This document shows, one piece after another, positions 25,111 through 35,491 of a DNA stretch of 64,000 nucleotides (position 1 is the stretch's first letter; each line of letters starts with the position of its first letter). Source of the stretch: Planomicrobium soli (GTDB lineage: Bacteria; Bacillota; Bacilli; Bacillales_A; Planococcaceae); contig NZ_PYAT01000010.1 in NCBI RefSeq assembly GCF_003014655.1, forward strand, positions 58,984 to 122,983. Reading direction: 5' to 3'. A model generated the notes under the pieces. That model had not been told where the DNA came from. It worked only from the letters and a program-made list of their open reading frames with translations, and ran no database searches. The position numbers were made by a program, and so were the translations under genes.

Positions 25111-25238
25111 TAAGAAAGAGCGGAAGGCGGCGACTCCTGCGGGGAAAGCGTGAGTCCTGAGACCCCACAAGGAGCGAAAGCGACTGAGAAGGCTCAGGCC
25201 ACGCCCCGCGGAAAGCGGCCGCCTGAAGCGATTTCTTA
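25111..25238. repeat. Dispersed GC-rich repeat element with imperfect terminal inverted repeats
   Basis: About 128 bp. The ends TAAGAAAGAGCGGAAGGCGG and the complement of CCGCCTGAAGCGATTTCTTA agree at most positions. The interior (GACTCCTGCGGGGAAAGC, GAGTCCTGAGACCCCACAAG, GCTCAGGCCACGCCCCGCGG) is the kind of palindromic sequence found many times in Bacillaceae and Planococcaceae intergenic regions. It has no gene and could be a non-autonomous mobile or structured element. Confidence 0.7.
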
Positions 25239-25257
25239 GAAAACAAATAACCTCATA

Positions 25258-25292
25258 AAAAGAAAACGCCTAACCAAAGATCGGTTAGGCGT
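25258..25292 (-). terminator. Terminator of secG
   Basis: ACGCCTAACC-7 nt-GGTTAGGCGT with a T-rich tail on the minus strand, 12 bp past secG. Confidence 0.8.
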
Positions 25293-25304
25293 AGATCATC
25301 TACA

Positions 25305-25532
25305 TTAAACTTTCGTTACGGCGATAGCCAGTATAAAGAATAAGGCAGCAAGTACAATCGTTACCCGGTGAAGGATCAAGTCCACCCCGCGTGCTTTTTG
25401 CTTGCCAAAAAGTTGCTCAGCTCCACCGGAGATGGCTCCTGAAAGACCTGCACTTTTCCCTGATTGTAATAATACGACAACGATCAATGCGAGCGATACG
25501 ATGACGAGTAAAGTCATTAACAACGTATGCAT
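25305..25532 (-). CDS. secG: Preprotein translocase subunit SecG
   Basis: 75 aa, two membrane helices (residues 3-20 and 52-71) joined by [23 protein letters not shown], the conserved SecG loop. Part of the SecYEG channel. ATG 25532 follows CAGGAGGTG; a longer frame upstream is not supported. Confidence 0.95.
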   Translation of the reverse strand: MHTLLMTLLVIVSLALIVVVLLQSGKSAGLSGAISGGAEQLFGKQKARGVDLILHRVTIVLAALFFILAIAVTKV

Positions 25533-25627
25533 AAATTCCACCTCCTGAAAAGAACCTAACACTATCATTTAGTTTATCAAAATTTTTGAACTAAGACAAT
25601 AGCGATAGGAAAAAGATGGCTGACCGC

Positions 25628-26947
<1,320 letters not shown>

Positions 26948-28480
26948 TTAGTATAGTGGTTTTCCAGTCATTTCTGCTGGTTGTTCAACATTCAATAATT
27001 TCAGTAAAGTTGGCGCCAAGTCTGCAAGAATACCGTCGTTTCGCAAATCCACACCATTTTTCGTAACGATGACCGGAACCGAGTTGGTGGTATGGGCGGT
27101 CATCGGCAAACCTTCAATCGTCACGACTTCGTCGGCATTGCCGTGGTCCGCTGTGACGATCGCAAAACCGCCTTTAGCATCCAAAGCTTCAATAATCCGG
27201 CCTAAACACTCATCGACCGTCTCAATCGCGCGGATTGTCGGCTCAAGCATCCCGCTATGGCCAACCATATCCGGATTGGCAAAATTCAAGATGATGCAAT
27301 CATGGGCATCGTTTTGAATTTGCTCTACCAGACGGTCGGTTACTTCATAAGCGCTCATTTCCGGCTTTAAGTCATAGGTCGCGACTTTTGGAGAATTGAC
27401 CAATATCCGTTCTTCCCCTTCGAACACATCTTCGCGGCCGCCGCTCATGAAAAATGTTACATGAGGGTATTTTTCTGTTTCAGCAATCCGTAATTGAGTC
27501 AGCCCGTTCGCCGCCACTACTTCCCCGATTGTCTGGTTCAGGTTCTGGCTAGTGAATGCGACACGTGTTGACAGTTCATCGCTATACGTTGTAAATGAAG
27601 CGAAGGAAAGATCTTCCGGATGCCGGGAACTTTTTGCAAATCCGCTGAAATCGTCAAGGACGAAAGCAGACGTCAATTGAATGGCCCGGTCAGGACGGAA
27701 GTTGAAAAAGACAATCGAATCACCAGACTCTATAGTAGCAACCGGTTTTTCATCTTCAGTGATAGCAAACGGCACCACAAATTCGTCGAAGACGTCAGTA
27801 GTGTACGAGCGGGAAATCCCTTCGATAGCAGAAGAAGCCGTAGAGCCTTCTCCGTCAACCAAAACCCGATACGCACTTTCAACGCGTTCCCATCGTTTGT
27901 CACGATCCATCGCATAATAGCGACCGCTGATCGAGGCAAATTTGCCGACACCGATTTCCTTCATCTTATCCTCTGTCTTTTCAACATAGCCAAGCGCCGT
28001 TTTCGGCCCGACATCACGCCCATCCAAAAATCCGTGGACATATACTTCGTTTAACCCGTGTTGCTTTGCCAACTCAAGAAGAGCGAAAAGGTGTTCATAA
28101 TGGCTATGGACACCGCCATCTGATAATAAGCCCATCAGATGCAGCGCTTTGCCATTCGCTTTCGCTTGAGTGATGGCTTCCACGAATACCGGATTCAAGA
28201 AGAAATCGCCTTCTCGGATGGATTTATTGATGCGAGTCAAATTCTGATAAACGATGCGCCCTGCTCCGATATTCAAATGGCCGACTTCTGAATTGCCCAT
28301 TTGGCCATCCGGCAAGCCGACCGCTTCGCCAGAAGCCGTCAGCAAACTATGAGGATACTTTTCCCATAGCGTATCAAAATTCGGTTTTTTCGCCTGCGCT
28401 ACTGCATTGCCAAATGTTTCCTGACGGCAGCCGAAGCCATCCAAAATTATCAGTGCTATCGGGTGTTTCCCTTTACGCAT
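26948..28480 (-). CDS. gpmI: 2,3-bisphosphoglycerate-independent phosphoglycerate mutase
   Basis: 510 aa Mn2+-dependent phosphoglycerate mutase of the alkaline phosphatase superfamily. LIILDGFG (first metal ligand) and [17 protein letters not shown] hold the phosphorylated Ser; [12 protein letters not shown] and the C-terminal VTADHGNAD supply the other ligands. The start overlaps the tpiA stop by 8 bp, implying coupled translation. Confidence 0.98.
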   Translation of the reverse strand: MRKGKHPIALIILDGFGCRQETFGNAVAQAKKPNFDTLWEKYPHSLLTASGEAVGLPDGQMGNSEVGHLNIGAGRIVYQNLTRINKSIREGDFFLNPVFVEAITQAKANGKALHLMGLLSDGGVHSHYEHLFALLELAKQHGLNEVYVHGFLDGRDVGPKTALGYVEKTEDKMKEIGVGKFASISGRYYAMDRDKRWERVESAYRVLVDGEGSTASSAIEGISRSYTTDVFDEFVVPFAITEDEKPVATIESGDSIVFFNFRPDRAIQLTSAFVLDDFSGFAKSSRHPEDLSFASFTTYSDELSTRVAFTSQNLNQTIGEVVAANGLTQLRIAETEKYPHVTFFMSGGREDVFEGEERILVNSPKVATYDLKPEMSAYEVTDRLVEQIQNDAHDCIILNFANPDMVGHSGMLEPTIRAIETVDECLGRIIEALDAKGGFAIVTADHGNADEVVTIEGLPMTAHTTNSVPVIVTKNGVDLRNDGILADLAPTLLKLLNVEQPAEMTGKPLY

Positions 28481-29234
28481 TCGAACCAGCCTCCAGCAAT
28501 TTTACAAAACTTTCAACTTCAAGGCTAGCCCCGCCGACTAAAGCGCCGTCAATGTGGTCCATGCCAAGCAGTTCTTCAATATTAGCCGGTTTAACGCTGC
28601 CGCCGTATTGGATACGGACTTTTTCCGCTGTTTCTTCGCTGTAAAGCGCTGCTACTTTTTTGCGGATGGTTCCGCATACTTCATTAGCATCTTCTGCTGT
28701 TGCTGTTTTACCGGTTCCAATTGCCCAAATCGGTTCGTAAGCAATAACAAGATCTGCAACCTGCTCTTCAGTCAATCCTGCAATGCCTTTTTCCACTTGA
28801 TCTTCCACGATTTGGCTTGTTGATCCGCCTTCGCGCTCTTCCAGCGTTTCGCCTACACACATAAGCGGCGTCAAACCGTTAGCAAAAGCTGCATGTACTT
28901 TTTTATTGACTGAAGCATCGGTCTCGTTGAAGTATTGGCGTCGCTCTGAATGGCCGATAATAACATATTTAACGCCTAGATCGACCAATTGAGCTGCGCT
29001 GACTTCGCCTGTAAACGCGCCTTCTTTTTCTTCATGCATCGTCTGAGCGCCGATTTGAAGCGGGCTTGTTTCTGCCGAAATTACCAATTGGCTTAAAAAC
29101 AAGGCCGGAGCGCAAATAACTGCATCCACTTTTTCAGCATCCGGCACAAGGCCTTTTGCCTTTTCTACAAATTCTTTTGCTTCTGTTGCTGTTTTGTACA
29201 TTTTCCAGTTTCCTGCAATAATCGGTTTTCTCAA
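28473..29234 (-). CDS. tpiA: Triose-phosphate isomerase
   Basis: 253 aa TIM barrel. Active-site Lys in AGNWKM, His in IIGHSERR and Glu in [11 protein letters not shown] are present. TTG 29234 is preferred (AAGGGAG 7-8 nt before it, and the protein then begins [12 protein letters not shown]); a GTG three codons earlier touches the ribosome site. Lies between pgk and gpmI as in B. subtilis. Confidence 0.97.
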   Translation of the reverse strand: MRKPIIAGNWKMYKTATEAKEFVEKAKGLVPDAEKVDAVICAPALFLSQLVISAETSPLQIGAQTMHEEKEGAFTGEVSAAQLVDLGVKYVIIGHSERRQYFNETDASVNKKVHAAFANGLTPLMCVGETLEEREGGSTSQIVEDQVEKGIAGLTEEQVADLVIAYEPIWAIGTGKTATAEDANEVCGTIRKKVAALYSEETAEKVRIQYGGSVKPANIEELLGMDHIDGALVGGASLEVESFVKLLEAGSNA

Positions 29235-29264
29235 AAAAGCCACTCCCTTTATCCAGCTTTAACG

Positions 29265-29300
29265 GTCAGTATCTTCCCGCTTTCGCCGGAGTCTACTGAC
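29265..29300. repeat. Hairpin in the pgk-tpiA gap
   Basis: GTCAGTA and TACTGAC arms enclose 22 nt containing CGCTTTCGCCGG. It may be a processing or decay signal inside the operon mRNA. Confidence 0.45.
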
Positions 29301-29336
29301 GATCAAGCTTAAATTGTTGAACCAAATGAGTTTTTC

Positions 29337-30521
29337 TTATTTATCTGTTAATGCAGTAACACCAGGCAATTCTTTGCCTTCCATGAATTCCAATGAAGCT
29401 CCGCCGCCTGTAGAAATATGATCCATCTTATCTGCCACATGGAATTGTTCAACAGCTGCCGCTGAGTCTCCTCCACCAATAACAGTGTAGGCTTCAGTTT
29501 TAGCCATCGCTTCCGCTACTGATTTTGTGCCGTTTTCAAATGAAGACATTTCAAACACACCCATCGGGCCATTCCAGATAATTAATTTGGAATTAGCAAT
29601 AACGTCGGAATACAGTTTCACAGTTTCCGGTCCGATATCCAGGGCCATCCAGTCGGAAGGGATTTCATCGATTTTGACTACTTTTGTTTCCGTGTCATTC
29701 GAGAATTCTTTCACGATTACCACGTCAATTGGCAAGTAAAGCTTAACGCCTTTTTCTTCCGCTTTCTTGAGGAACGAGAGAGCAAGCTCCATCTTATCTT
29801 CTTCAAGCAGTGATGTACCAATCTCCAAGCCTTGCGCCTTCAAGAATGTATACGAAAGACCGCCACCGATCAATAAATTGTCAACATTTTCCAACAAATT
29901 ATCGATAACGCCGATTTTGTCTTTTACTTTCGCACCGCCGATAATTGCGGTAAACGGACGATCCGGTTCAGACAATGCTTTTCCTAAGACGTCCAACTCT
30001 TTTTCAAGCAGCAGCCCGGATACTGCAGGCAAATGTTTAGCAATTCCTGCAGTCGAGGCATGTGCTCTATGAGCAGCGCCGAAAGCATCGTTGACGAATA
30101 CATCTGCTAAAGCAGCGAATGCTTTTGCAAGCTCTTCATCGTTTTTCTCTTCGCCAGGATGGAAGCGGACATTTTCCAGCAAAACAACATCGCCTTCGTT
30201 CATTGCCGCAATTTCCTGCTCTACTTTTTCCCCGATCGACTCATCGAGGCTCTTTACATCTTTATGTAATAATTCGCTTAATTTGGCTGCCGCTGCAGCC
30301 AGTCTCATTTCTTCGTTAACAGTCCCTTTTGGTCGGCCTAAGTGACTTGCAAGAATGACTTTTGCTCCGTTTTCAATCAAATAGTTGATGGTCGGAAGAG
30401 CGGCACGGATTCTTGTGTCGTCCGTTACGTTGCCTTCTGACATCGGCACATTAAAATCCACCCGGCAAAATACACGTTTTCCTTTTAAGTCTACATCTTT
30501 CATGGTCATTTTCTTCAGCAT
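29337..30521 (-). CDS. pgk: Phosphoglycerate kinase
   Basis: 394 aa. Transfers phosphate from 1,3-bisphosphoglycerate to [13 protein letters not shown] and [10 protein letters not shown] bind the acid substrate; NGPMGVFE and the glycine-rich [10 protein letters not shown] and [10 protein letters not shown] bind nucleotide. ATG 30521 follows GGGAGG. Second structural gene of the glycolytic series. Confidence 0.98.
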   Translation of the reverse strand: MLKKMTMKDVDLKGKRVFCRVDFNVPMSEGNVTDDTRIRAALPTINYLIENGAKVILASHLGRPKGTVNEEMRLAAAAAKLSELLHKDVKSLDESIGEKVEQEIAAMNEGDVVLLENVRFHPGEEKNDEELAKAFAALADVFVNDAFGAAHRAHASTAGIAKHLPAVSGLLLEKELDVLGKALSEPDRPFTAIIGGAKVKDKIGVIDNLLENVDNLLIGGGLSYTFLKAQGLEIGTSLLEEDKMELALSFLKKAEEKGVKLYLPIDVVIVKEFSNDTETKVVKIDEIPSDWMALDIGPETVKLYSDVIANSKLIIWNGPMGVFEMSSFENGTKSVAEAMAKTEAYTVIGGGDSAAAVEQFHVADKMDHISTGGGASLEFMEGKELPGVTALTDK

Positions 30522-30579
30522 GAAAATACCTCCCGTTTGTCGTTACTGCTCTAAATTTGTTGCAAGCTTACTCTTTAAA

Positions 30580-30613
30580 TTAAAAGAAGGGGCAGGGTAA
30601 GTCCCCACCCCTT
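30580..30613 (-). terminator. Hairpin between gap and pgk
   Basis: AAGGGG and CCCCTT arms on the minus strand followed by CTTTTAATTT. It may act as a partial terminator that lets gap be made in excess over pgk; this is inferred. Confidence 0.5.
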
Positions 30614-30659
30614 TTACCCTCTTTTATTATAGAGGTTCATAAGAAATTAAGCTATGATT

Positions 30660-31670
30660 TTAAGATTTCAAGCCGTTGTTGTACATGTGCAACGCGATGT
30701 CGATGCAGCGTGCAGAGTAGCCTGATTCGTTATCGTACCATGCAAGAATCTTAACCATGTTGCCGCCAAGAGCCATTGTTGACGGAAGGTCAACAGTTGA
30801 AGAAGCTGTGTTGCCATTGTAATCGCGTGATACAAGTGGCAGCTCGCTGTATTTCAAGAAGTCGTTTTCGTCGTTATCGATTGCTTCTTTGATCGCGTTG
30901 TTTACGTCTTCGATTGTTGCGTCTGTTTCCAATTCAGCAACCAAGTCGATCAACGATACGTTTGGTGTAGGAACGCGGATTGCCATTCCATCAAGTTTGC
31001 CTTTCAATTCAGGCAATACTAGTGTTACTGCAACTGCTGCGCCTGTAGTAGTCGGAATCATAGATTCTGCTGCAGAACGTGCACGGCGGTAGTCTTTATG
31101 CGGAGAATCCAACAAAATCTGGTCGTTTGTGTACGAGTGGATTGTTGTCATCATCGCTTTTTTGATGCCGAATTTATCGTTCAAGATTTTTGAGATTCCA
31201 GCAAGGCCGTTAGTTGTACAAGATGCATTTGATACAACATGGTCTTCTTCTGGGTTGTAGCTATCATGGTTAACGCCCATAACAACAGTCTTCATGCCTT
31301 TGCCTGGAGCTGAAACGATAACTTTCTTCGCTCCTGCTTCGATGTGTTTTTTCGCATCGTCAGCGTTTGTGAAGAATCCAGTAGATTCGATTACGATGTC
31401 AATGTTGTTTTCTTTCCATGGAAGGTTTGCAGGATCTTTTTCAGAGTAAACGTGGATGCGTTTGCCGTTAACGATCAAGTCATTGCCTTCAGCTGAAATT
31501 TCTGCGTCCAAAATACCGTGGATTGAATCGTATTTCAAAAGGTGTGCAAGCATTTTTGCATCTGTTAAATCGTTTACTGCTACTACTTCCACTTCTTCAG
31601 TTGCCAATGCCTGACGGAATACAATGCGTCCAATACGTCCAAATCCGTTGATAGCTAATTTTAAAGTCAT
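30660..31670 (-). CDS. gap: Glyceraldehyde-3-phosphate dehydrogenase (glycolytic, NAD type)
   Basis: 336 aa. NAD-binding start INGFGRIGR with D34 in VNDLT favouring NAD over NADP. Catalytic C151 in SNASCTTN and its His in TTIHSYTNDQ. The start codon follows the cggR stop directly. This is the GapA-type catabolic enzyme given its place behind cggR. Confidence 0.98.
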   Translation of the reverse strand: MTLKLAINGFGRIGRIVFRQALATEEVEVVAVNDLTDAKMLAHLLKYDSIHGILDAEISAEGNDLIVNGKRIHVYSEKDPANLPWKENNIDIVIESTGFFTNADDAKKHIEAGAKKVIVSAPGKGMKTVVMGVNHDSYNPEEDHVVSNASCTTNGLAGISKILNDKFGIKKAMMTTIHSYTNDQILLDSPHKDYRRARSAAESMIPTTTGAAVAVTLVLPELKGKLDGMAIRVPTPNVSLIDLVAELETDATIEDVNNAIKEAIDNDENDFLKYSELPLVSRDYNGNTASSTVDLPSTMALGGNMVKILAWYDNESGYSARCIDIALHMYNNGLKS

Positions 31671-32717
31671 TTAAATTTCCTCCTGTTTTTGAGTTAACTC
31701 AAGTATTTTTTGAGCAGCGCCTTCATCCGTTATGAGTATCGTTTGAGGGGCCGCATTTCTGAAATAAGAAAGAATCGCTTTTGCTTTTGACCGGCCTCCT
31801 GCAATTGCCAGGATGGCTGGGGCTTTTTGAACTTGCTCTAATTGGATTCCCGCTGTGCGGATGCGATAAACAACTTTTCCTTCTTTATCGAAGTAATAGC
31901 CAAAAGCTTCGCTTACTGCGCCGCCCGAGCGGATCCTTTCGACTTCTTCTGTCGATGATTGCCGTTGAAGAGCAATTTCTTCTGCGTTTCCGATGCCGTG
32001 GACCACTACATCCGTTTGGTCGTAAAGATCCATCATTTCTTTGATCACCGGCTCACGCATCATCATCTCATAAGCTTCTTCACTCAAGTGATCAGGCAAG
32101 TAAAGCGTTTTAACAGAACCTCCGGTCTTCCCCGCGAACGAGGAAGCGATCGTATTGGCTTGATGGAGCACATCTTCGCCTAATCCCCCACGCGCAGCAA
32201 TAAATTGCAGCAAACTGTCCCTTTTGTCGGAAGACAATTCTTTTGAAATGGCGGCCATGGTGCTGCCGCCGGTTACGGCAATTTTTTTATACTGCGGGAA
32301 GAAGGCCTCCAGAAGCCGGGCTGCTTCTTTGCCGATATTCGATTTCACAGCGGGTATGTCGTCGCTGTCTTGCGGCAAGACCAGCACTTTTGAAATCCCT
32401 AGGAGGGATTTCAACTGCTTTTCCATTGCAATCAGACCAGACACATCACGCATGAAGTCTCTTAGAGCATCAAGTACAGCAACGCCTTGTTCGGAAACAA
32501 TCATGCCGGCGGATTTTGCCACGACCAACTGCTGGTTGCGCAGCAAATCCGTTTCTTTCCTAATTTCTCTTTCGGTTGAACCGGCCAGCTCACTAAGTGC
32601 TCGCCTGCCAATCGGTTCTTCCAATTTAATCGTCAATAATATTTGATAGCGTTTTTTCAGGAGTTCGGTCATTTCCGGCATAAGCTTTTGTTGCGCTTCC
32701 GTTAATGGATCCATCAT
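31671..32717 (-). CDS. cggR: Central glycolytic genes regulator CggR
   Basis: 348 aa SorC/DeoR-type repressor of the gap operon. N-terminal winged helix (EPIGRRALSELAGSTEREIR, about residues 36-55). C-terminal sugar-phosphate domain with VTGGSTMAAIS and IAGGRSKAKAI, the usual site for fructose-1,6-bisphosphate. Two adjacent ATGs (32717, 32714) follow AAGGAG; the second has better spacing. It leads the cggR-gap-pgk-tpiA-gpmI-eno series, and its own operator lies 18 bp upstream. Confidence 0.95.
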   Translation of the reverse strand: MMDPLTEAQQKLMPEMTELLKKRYQILLTIKLEEPIGRRALSELAGSTEREIRKETDLLRNQQLVVAKSAGMIVSEQGVAVLDALRDFMRDVSGLIAMEKQLKSLLGISKVLVLPQDSDDIPAVKSNIGKEAARLLEAFFPQYKKIAVTGGSTMAAISKELSSDKRDSLLQFIAARGGLGEDVLHQANTIASSFAGKTGGSVKTLYLPDHLSEEAYEMMMREPVIKEMMDLYDQTDVVVHGIGNAEEIALQRQSSTEEVERIRSGGAVSEAFGYYFDKEGKVVYRIRTAGIQLEQVQKAPAILAIAGGRSKAKAILSYFRNAAPQTILITDEGAAQKILELTQKQEEI

Positions 32718-32734
32718 TCCACTCCTTTTAGCTG

Positions 32735-32770
32735 GACACTTATCGTCCCGCTACATTAAATATTGTCCCA
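32735..32770 (-). promoter_or_regulatory. CggR operator
   Basis: On the minus strand TGGGAC-N6-TAAT-N4-CGGGAC-N6-TGTC. This has the same spacing as the B. subtilis operator (CGGGAC-N6-TGTC twice, 4 bp apart). The promoter-distal half is perfect; the first half has one changed base in the hexamer and has lost TGTC. It overlaps the likely transcription start of cggR. Confidence 0.85.
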
Positions 32771-32805
32771 CAAACTTATTCTAGCGAACCCCCCGTAAAA
32801 AAGCA

Positions 32806-32835
32806 AACAAAAAAAGCGTTTGAATTACAACGCTT
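32806..32835 (-). terminator. Terminator of the glutaredoxin-like gene
   Basis: AAGCGTT-8 nt-AACGCTT with T7 on the minus strand; the stem overlaps the stop codon. Confidence 0.75.
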
Positions 32836-33049
32836 CGAGTAAATCGGCATAACCAATATTGCCATATAATAAAATTTTGTTGTTTTTCTCCAGTACCGGG
32901 ATCATCAACATGTATTTCTCATGAAGTGCATCATCGGTTTCAATGTTGATCTCCTCATAATCCAAGGGAAAATCTTCTTGGACAAGCTGAATCATCAATT
33001 TAGCTTCCTCGCATAACGGACAATTAGGGCGGGTATATAGAATGAACAA
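32825..33049 (-). CDS. Glutaredoxin family protein
   Basis: 74 aa thioredoxin-fold protein starting MFILYTRPNCPLCEEAK, with redox pair C10 and C13 (CPLC). Likely a small cytosolic thiol reductant. TTG 33049 with AAGGGA upstream gives a normal family N-terminus; the longer frame adds an unrelated basic stretch. Sits between cggR and tRNA-Arg, as in related genomes. Confidence 0.82.
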   Translation of the reverse strand: MFILYTRPNCPLCEEAKLMIQLVQEDFPLDYEEINIETDDALHEKYMLMIPVLEKNNKILLYGNIGYADLLEAL

Positions 33050-33144
33050 ACTATCCCTTCTTTCTCTACACGCAATTTTTTTGATTCGTAAAAACACTAT
33101 CGCCATTTAGGCGTTCTTACTTTTCTATTATACCCAAGGCTACT

Positions 33145-33199
33145 AAAAAGAAAAAAGCTGAGCCAGCCACCCGGATTAACAGGTGAACAGCTCAGCTTT
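33145..33199 (-). terminator. Terminator of tRNA-Arg
   Basis: AAAGCTGAGC and GCTCAGCTTT arms with an inner CACC/GGTG pair, T-rich on the minus strand, 10 bp after the tRNA. Confidence 0.75.
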
Positions 33200-33208
33200 C
33201 AGTTAGGA

Positions 33209-33280
33209 TACCCTCGGAGGGAATCGAACCCCCATTTCAAGAACCGGAATCTTGCGTGTGATCCATTACACTACGAGGGC
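33209..33280 (-). tRNA. tRNA-Arg (anticodon CCG)
   Basis: 72 nt cloverleaf on the minus strand. Acceptor GCCCTCG pairs with CGAGGGT plus discriminator A. The anticodon stem CAAGA/TCTTG closes loop TTCCGGT, giving CCG, which reads CGG. T arm GGGGGTTCGATTCCCTC. The 3' CCA is not encoded. Confidence 0.95.
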
Positions 33281-33369
33281 GTTTTGGGATTGCGCATTTC
33301 TCTATTAGCGACTTTTCTATTATACAAAAGTATTTTTAAATTATCAACCCATTATTTTAATTCGTTATA

Positions 33370-33386
33370 TTTGACCTTCATTGACC
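33370..33386. promoter_or_regulatory. CtsR operator of clpP
   Basis: On the minus strand GGTCAATGAAGGTCAAA, matching the CtsR heptad direct repeat (RGTCAAA-N3-RGTCAAA) with one change. It overlaps the -35 box of clpP, so heat and protein stress should lift repression. Confidence 0.85.
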
Positions 33387-33400
33387 ATCATGTGTATGAT
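33371..33400 (+). promoter_or_regulatory. Sigma-A promoter of clpP
   Basis: TTGACC, 18 bp, TATGAT. The start of transcription would be near 33407, leaving a leader of about 58 nt. Confidence 0.7.
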
Positions 33401-33409
33401 AATGGTACA

Positions 33410-33427
33410 GCTGAAACCTGTTTCAGC
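33410..33427. repeat. Perfect 18-bp palindrome in the clpP leader
   Basis: GCTGAAACCTGTTTCAGC begins within a few bases of the predicted transcription start. The 2-bp centre makes it a poor RNA hairpin but a good dimer-binding DNA site. Confidence 0.6.
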
Positions 33428-33464
33428 AATGAAATAAATTCATCTATATGAGGAGGATCTTTTC

Positions 33465-34067
33465 ATGAACTTAATTCCAACTGTAATTGAACAAACAAGC
33501 CGTGGCGAACGTGCATATGATATTTATTCGCGTTTGTTGAAAGACCGCGTAATCATGCTAGGAAGCGGCATTGACGATAATGTTGCAAATTCTATTGTGG
33601 CTCAGCTTCTATTCCTTGAAGCGGAAGATCCTGAAAAAGATATTTCCATCTACATTAACAGCCCTGGCGGCAGCATCACTGCCGGTATGGCGATTTACGA
33701 TGTTATGCAATTCATCCGTCCAGATGTTCAAACAGTGTGCATCGGTATGGCTGCTTCAATGGGAGCTTTCCTTCTTGCAGCTGGAACAGAAGGCAAACGC
33801 TTTGCCCTTCCAAATGCGGAAGTTATGATTCACCAGCCACTTGGTGGTGCTCAAGGCCAAGCGACAGAAATTGAAATTGCCGCAAAACGCATTTTGCACT
33901 TGCGCGAAAAGTTAAACCAAATCCTAGCTGACCGCACTGGCCAGCCGCTTGACGTTATTTCAAAAGATACAGACCGTGATAACTTCATGACTGCTGAACG
34001 TGCGCTTGAATATGGTTTAGTCGATAAAATCATTACACGCAACAAATTGCCGAACGAAAAAAATTAA
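33465..34067 (+). CDS. clpP: ATP-dependent Clp protease proteolytic subunit
   Basis: 200 aa serine protease subunit that forms the tetradecameric chamber served by ClpC/ClpX/ClpE. Catalytic triad S98 (MAASMGAF), H123 (MIHQPLGG) and D172 (KDTDRDNF). Starts [15 protein letters not shown], with the usual short propeptide-like N-terminus, and has an AGGAGG site. Controlled by CtsR as judged from the operator upstream. Monocistronic. Confidence 0.98.
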   Translation: MNLIPTVIEQTSRGERAYDIYSRLLKDRVIMLGSGIDDNVANSIVAQLLFLEAEDPEKDISIYINSPGGSITAGMAIYDVMQFIRPDVQTVCIGMAASMGAFLLAAGTEGKRFALPNAEVMIHQPLGGAQGQATEIEIAAKRILHLREKLNQILADRTGQPLDVISKDTDRDNFMTAERALEYGLVDKIITRNKLPNEKN

Positions 34068-34077
34068 TGCTTTAAGG

Positions 34078-34109
34078 AGCTTACCGCCATGGGCGGTAAG
34101 CTTTTTTTA
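34078..34109 (+). terminator. Terminator of clpP
   Basis: AGCTTACCGCC-ATG-GGCGGTAAGCT followed by T7. Confidence 0.9.
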
Positions 34110-34166
34110 TTTTATGCAGACTCGCCAGTTATATAAGGAGAAGCTACGCTTCTTATTTGGAAGCAT

Positions 34167-34202
34167 AAAAAAGCTCACAGCCTTACGGCTGCGAACTTTT
34201 TT
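34167..34202 (-). terminator. Terminator of crh
   Basis: Outer AAAAAAG/CTTTTTT and inner CAGCC-TTAC-GGCTG stems; it overlaps the crh stop and ends the long yvcI-to-crh series. Confidence 0.75.
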
Positions 34203-34459
34203 CATGCTTGTTTTTCGACTAGCGCAGCCAAAGAGTCCACTGCTGTTTCTTCGTCTGATCCATCTGCCGAGATTTTAATGGTCGTGCCTTTGCTGATGGC
34301 TAAACTCATAAGTCCCATAATGCTCTTGGCGTTAACTTTTTTATTTTCTTTTTCCAAATAGACATCGGAATTAAAGCGATTAGCTTCTTGAACAAACAAT
34401 GCCGCTTGCCTTGCTTGAAGTCCGGTATTCAATAAAACTTTTACTTCTTTTTCTACCAT
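34202..34459 (-). CDS. crh: HPr-like catabolite repression protein Crh
   Basis: 85 aa HPr paralogue. The PTS phosphorylation residue His15 is replaced by Q15 (TGLQARQAALF), so it cannot carry phosphate for sugar uptake. The regulatory S46 (NAKSIMGLMSL) is kept and is the HprK target; P-Ser-Crh assists CcpA. ATG 34459 follows GGAGGA. Last gene of yvcI-rapZ-yvcK-whiA-crh; its kinase HprK is encoded at 50.6 kb. Confidence 0.95.
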   Translation of the reverse strand: MVEKEVKVLLNTGLQARQAALFVQEANRFNSDVYLEKENKKVNAKSIMGLMSLAISKGTTIKISADGSDEETAVDSLAALVEKQA

Positions 34460-34516
34460 GTTGATCCTCCTCCAGAAACTCAACTAAACTTTCATCTATA
34501 AAAGAACAGCCGGATT

Positions 34517-35467
34517 TTACCGGCCGATCATTTCTCCTTTGCGAAGCGATTCTGCAATTTCATCGATTTTACGTAATCGATGATTAACACCGGACTTGCT
34601 GACATTGCCGGTCGATACCATTTCACCAAGTTCTTTGAGAGTGATATCCTGAAATTCAACCCGCAACCTTGCAATTTCCCGTAGCCGTTCCGGCAATTGG
34701 TCAATGCCGATCGCGTTGTCGATAAAACGGATGTTTTCCACTTGGCGAAGAGCCGCATCGATGGTTTTGTTTAAATTGGCCGTCTCGCAATTTACTAGAC
34801 GGTTTACGCTGTTCCGCATGTCGCGGATAATCCGAACGTCCTCGAACTTCAGTAAAGCGGAATGCGCTCCAGTAACACTGAAAAAGTCGGATATTTTTTC
34901 AGCTTCTTTCAAATAAGTAACAAATCCTTTTTTGCGTTCAATGGTTTTGCTGTTTAAAGAGAAGTTGTTCATCAGTTCAACCAATGAATCTGCATGATCT
35001 TTGTAAAGCGAGTAGATTTCCAAATGGTAAGACGAAGTTTCCGGATTATTGACGGAACCTCCCGCCAGAAAAGCTCCGCGCAAATAAGCCCGTTTGCAGC
35101 AATTTTTCTCAATCAACGTTTTATCGATTTCATGCTGGAATTGAAAACCTTCGGAAATGATGGCCAAATCCTCCAGTATATGCTTTGAGCCTTCACGGAT
35201 TCGGCATATATATACATTGTTCTTTTTTAATCGCATTTTCTTCCGAACCAGCAATTCCACTGGATAGACTGGATAAAAACGCTTCAACATGGTATAAATC
35301 CGCCTTGCAATTGCGGCGTTCTCTGTCTGTATGTCGAGGCTGAGCTGCCGGTTTGAAAACGACAGCGTGCCGTTCATGCGGATCAACGCAGAAAGTTCGG
35401 CTTTTCCGCAACAATCATCCACTTCAATTTGAGTCATTTCTTTTTTTGTTTCAGATGCAAAAGACAA
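34517..35467 (-). CDS. whiA: WhiA family DNA-binding protein
   Basis: 316 aa with an N-terminal LAGLIDADG-like domain ([32 protein letters not shown]) lacking nuclease residues, and a C-terminal helix-turn-helix ([21 protein letters not shown]). In Firmicutes it affects cell division and chromosome segregation. TTG 35467 gives [10 protein letters not shown] as in B. subtilis WhiA and is about 9 nt from a G-rich ribosome site. A TTG seven codons earlier precedes that site and is unlikely. Confidence 0.95.
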   Translation of the reverse strand: MSFASETKKEMTQIEVDDCCGKAELSALIRMNGTLSFSNRQLSLDIQTENAAIARRIYTMLKRFYPVYPVELLVRKKMRLKKNNVYICRIREGSKHILEDLAIISEGFQFQHEIDKTLIEKNCCKRAYLRGAFLAGGSVNNPETSSYHLEIYSLYKDHADSLVELMNNFSLNSKTIERKKGFVTYLKEAEKISDFFSVTGAHSALLKFEDVRIIRDMRNSVNRLVNCETANLNKTIDAALRQVENIRFIDNAIGIDQLPERLREIARLRVEFQDITLKELGEMVSTGNVSKSGVNHRLRKIDEIAESLRKGEMIGR

Positions 35468-35491
35468 AACATATTCCCCCCTTTTCAAACA

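Noticed and set aside
25111..25238. Possible insertion sequence
   Set aside because: No transposase or remnant is present; only a short palindromic element.
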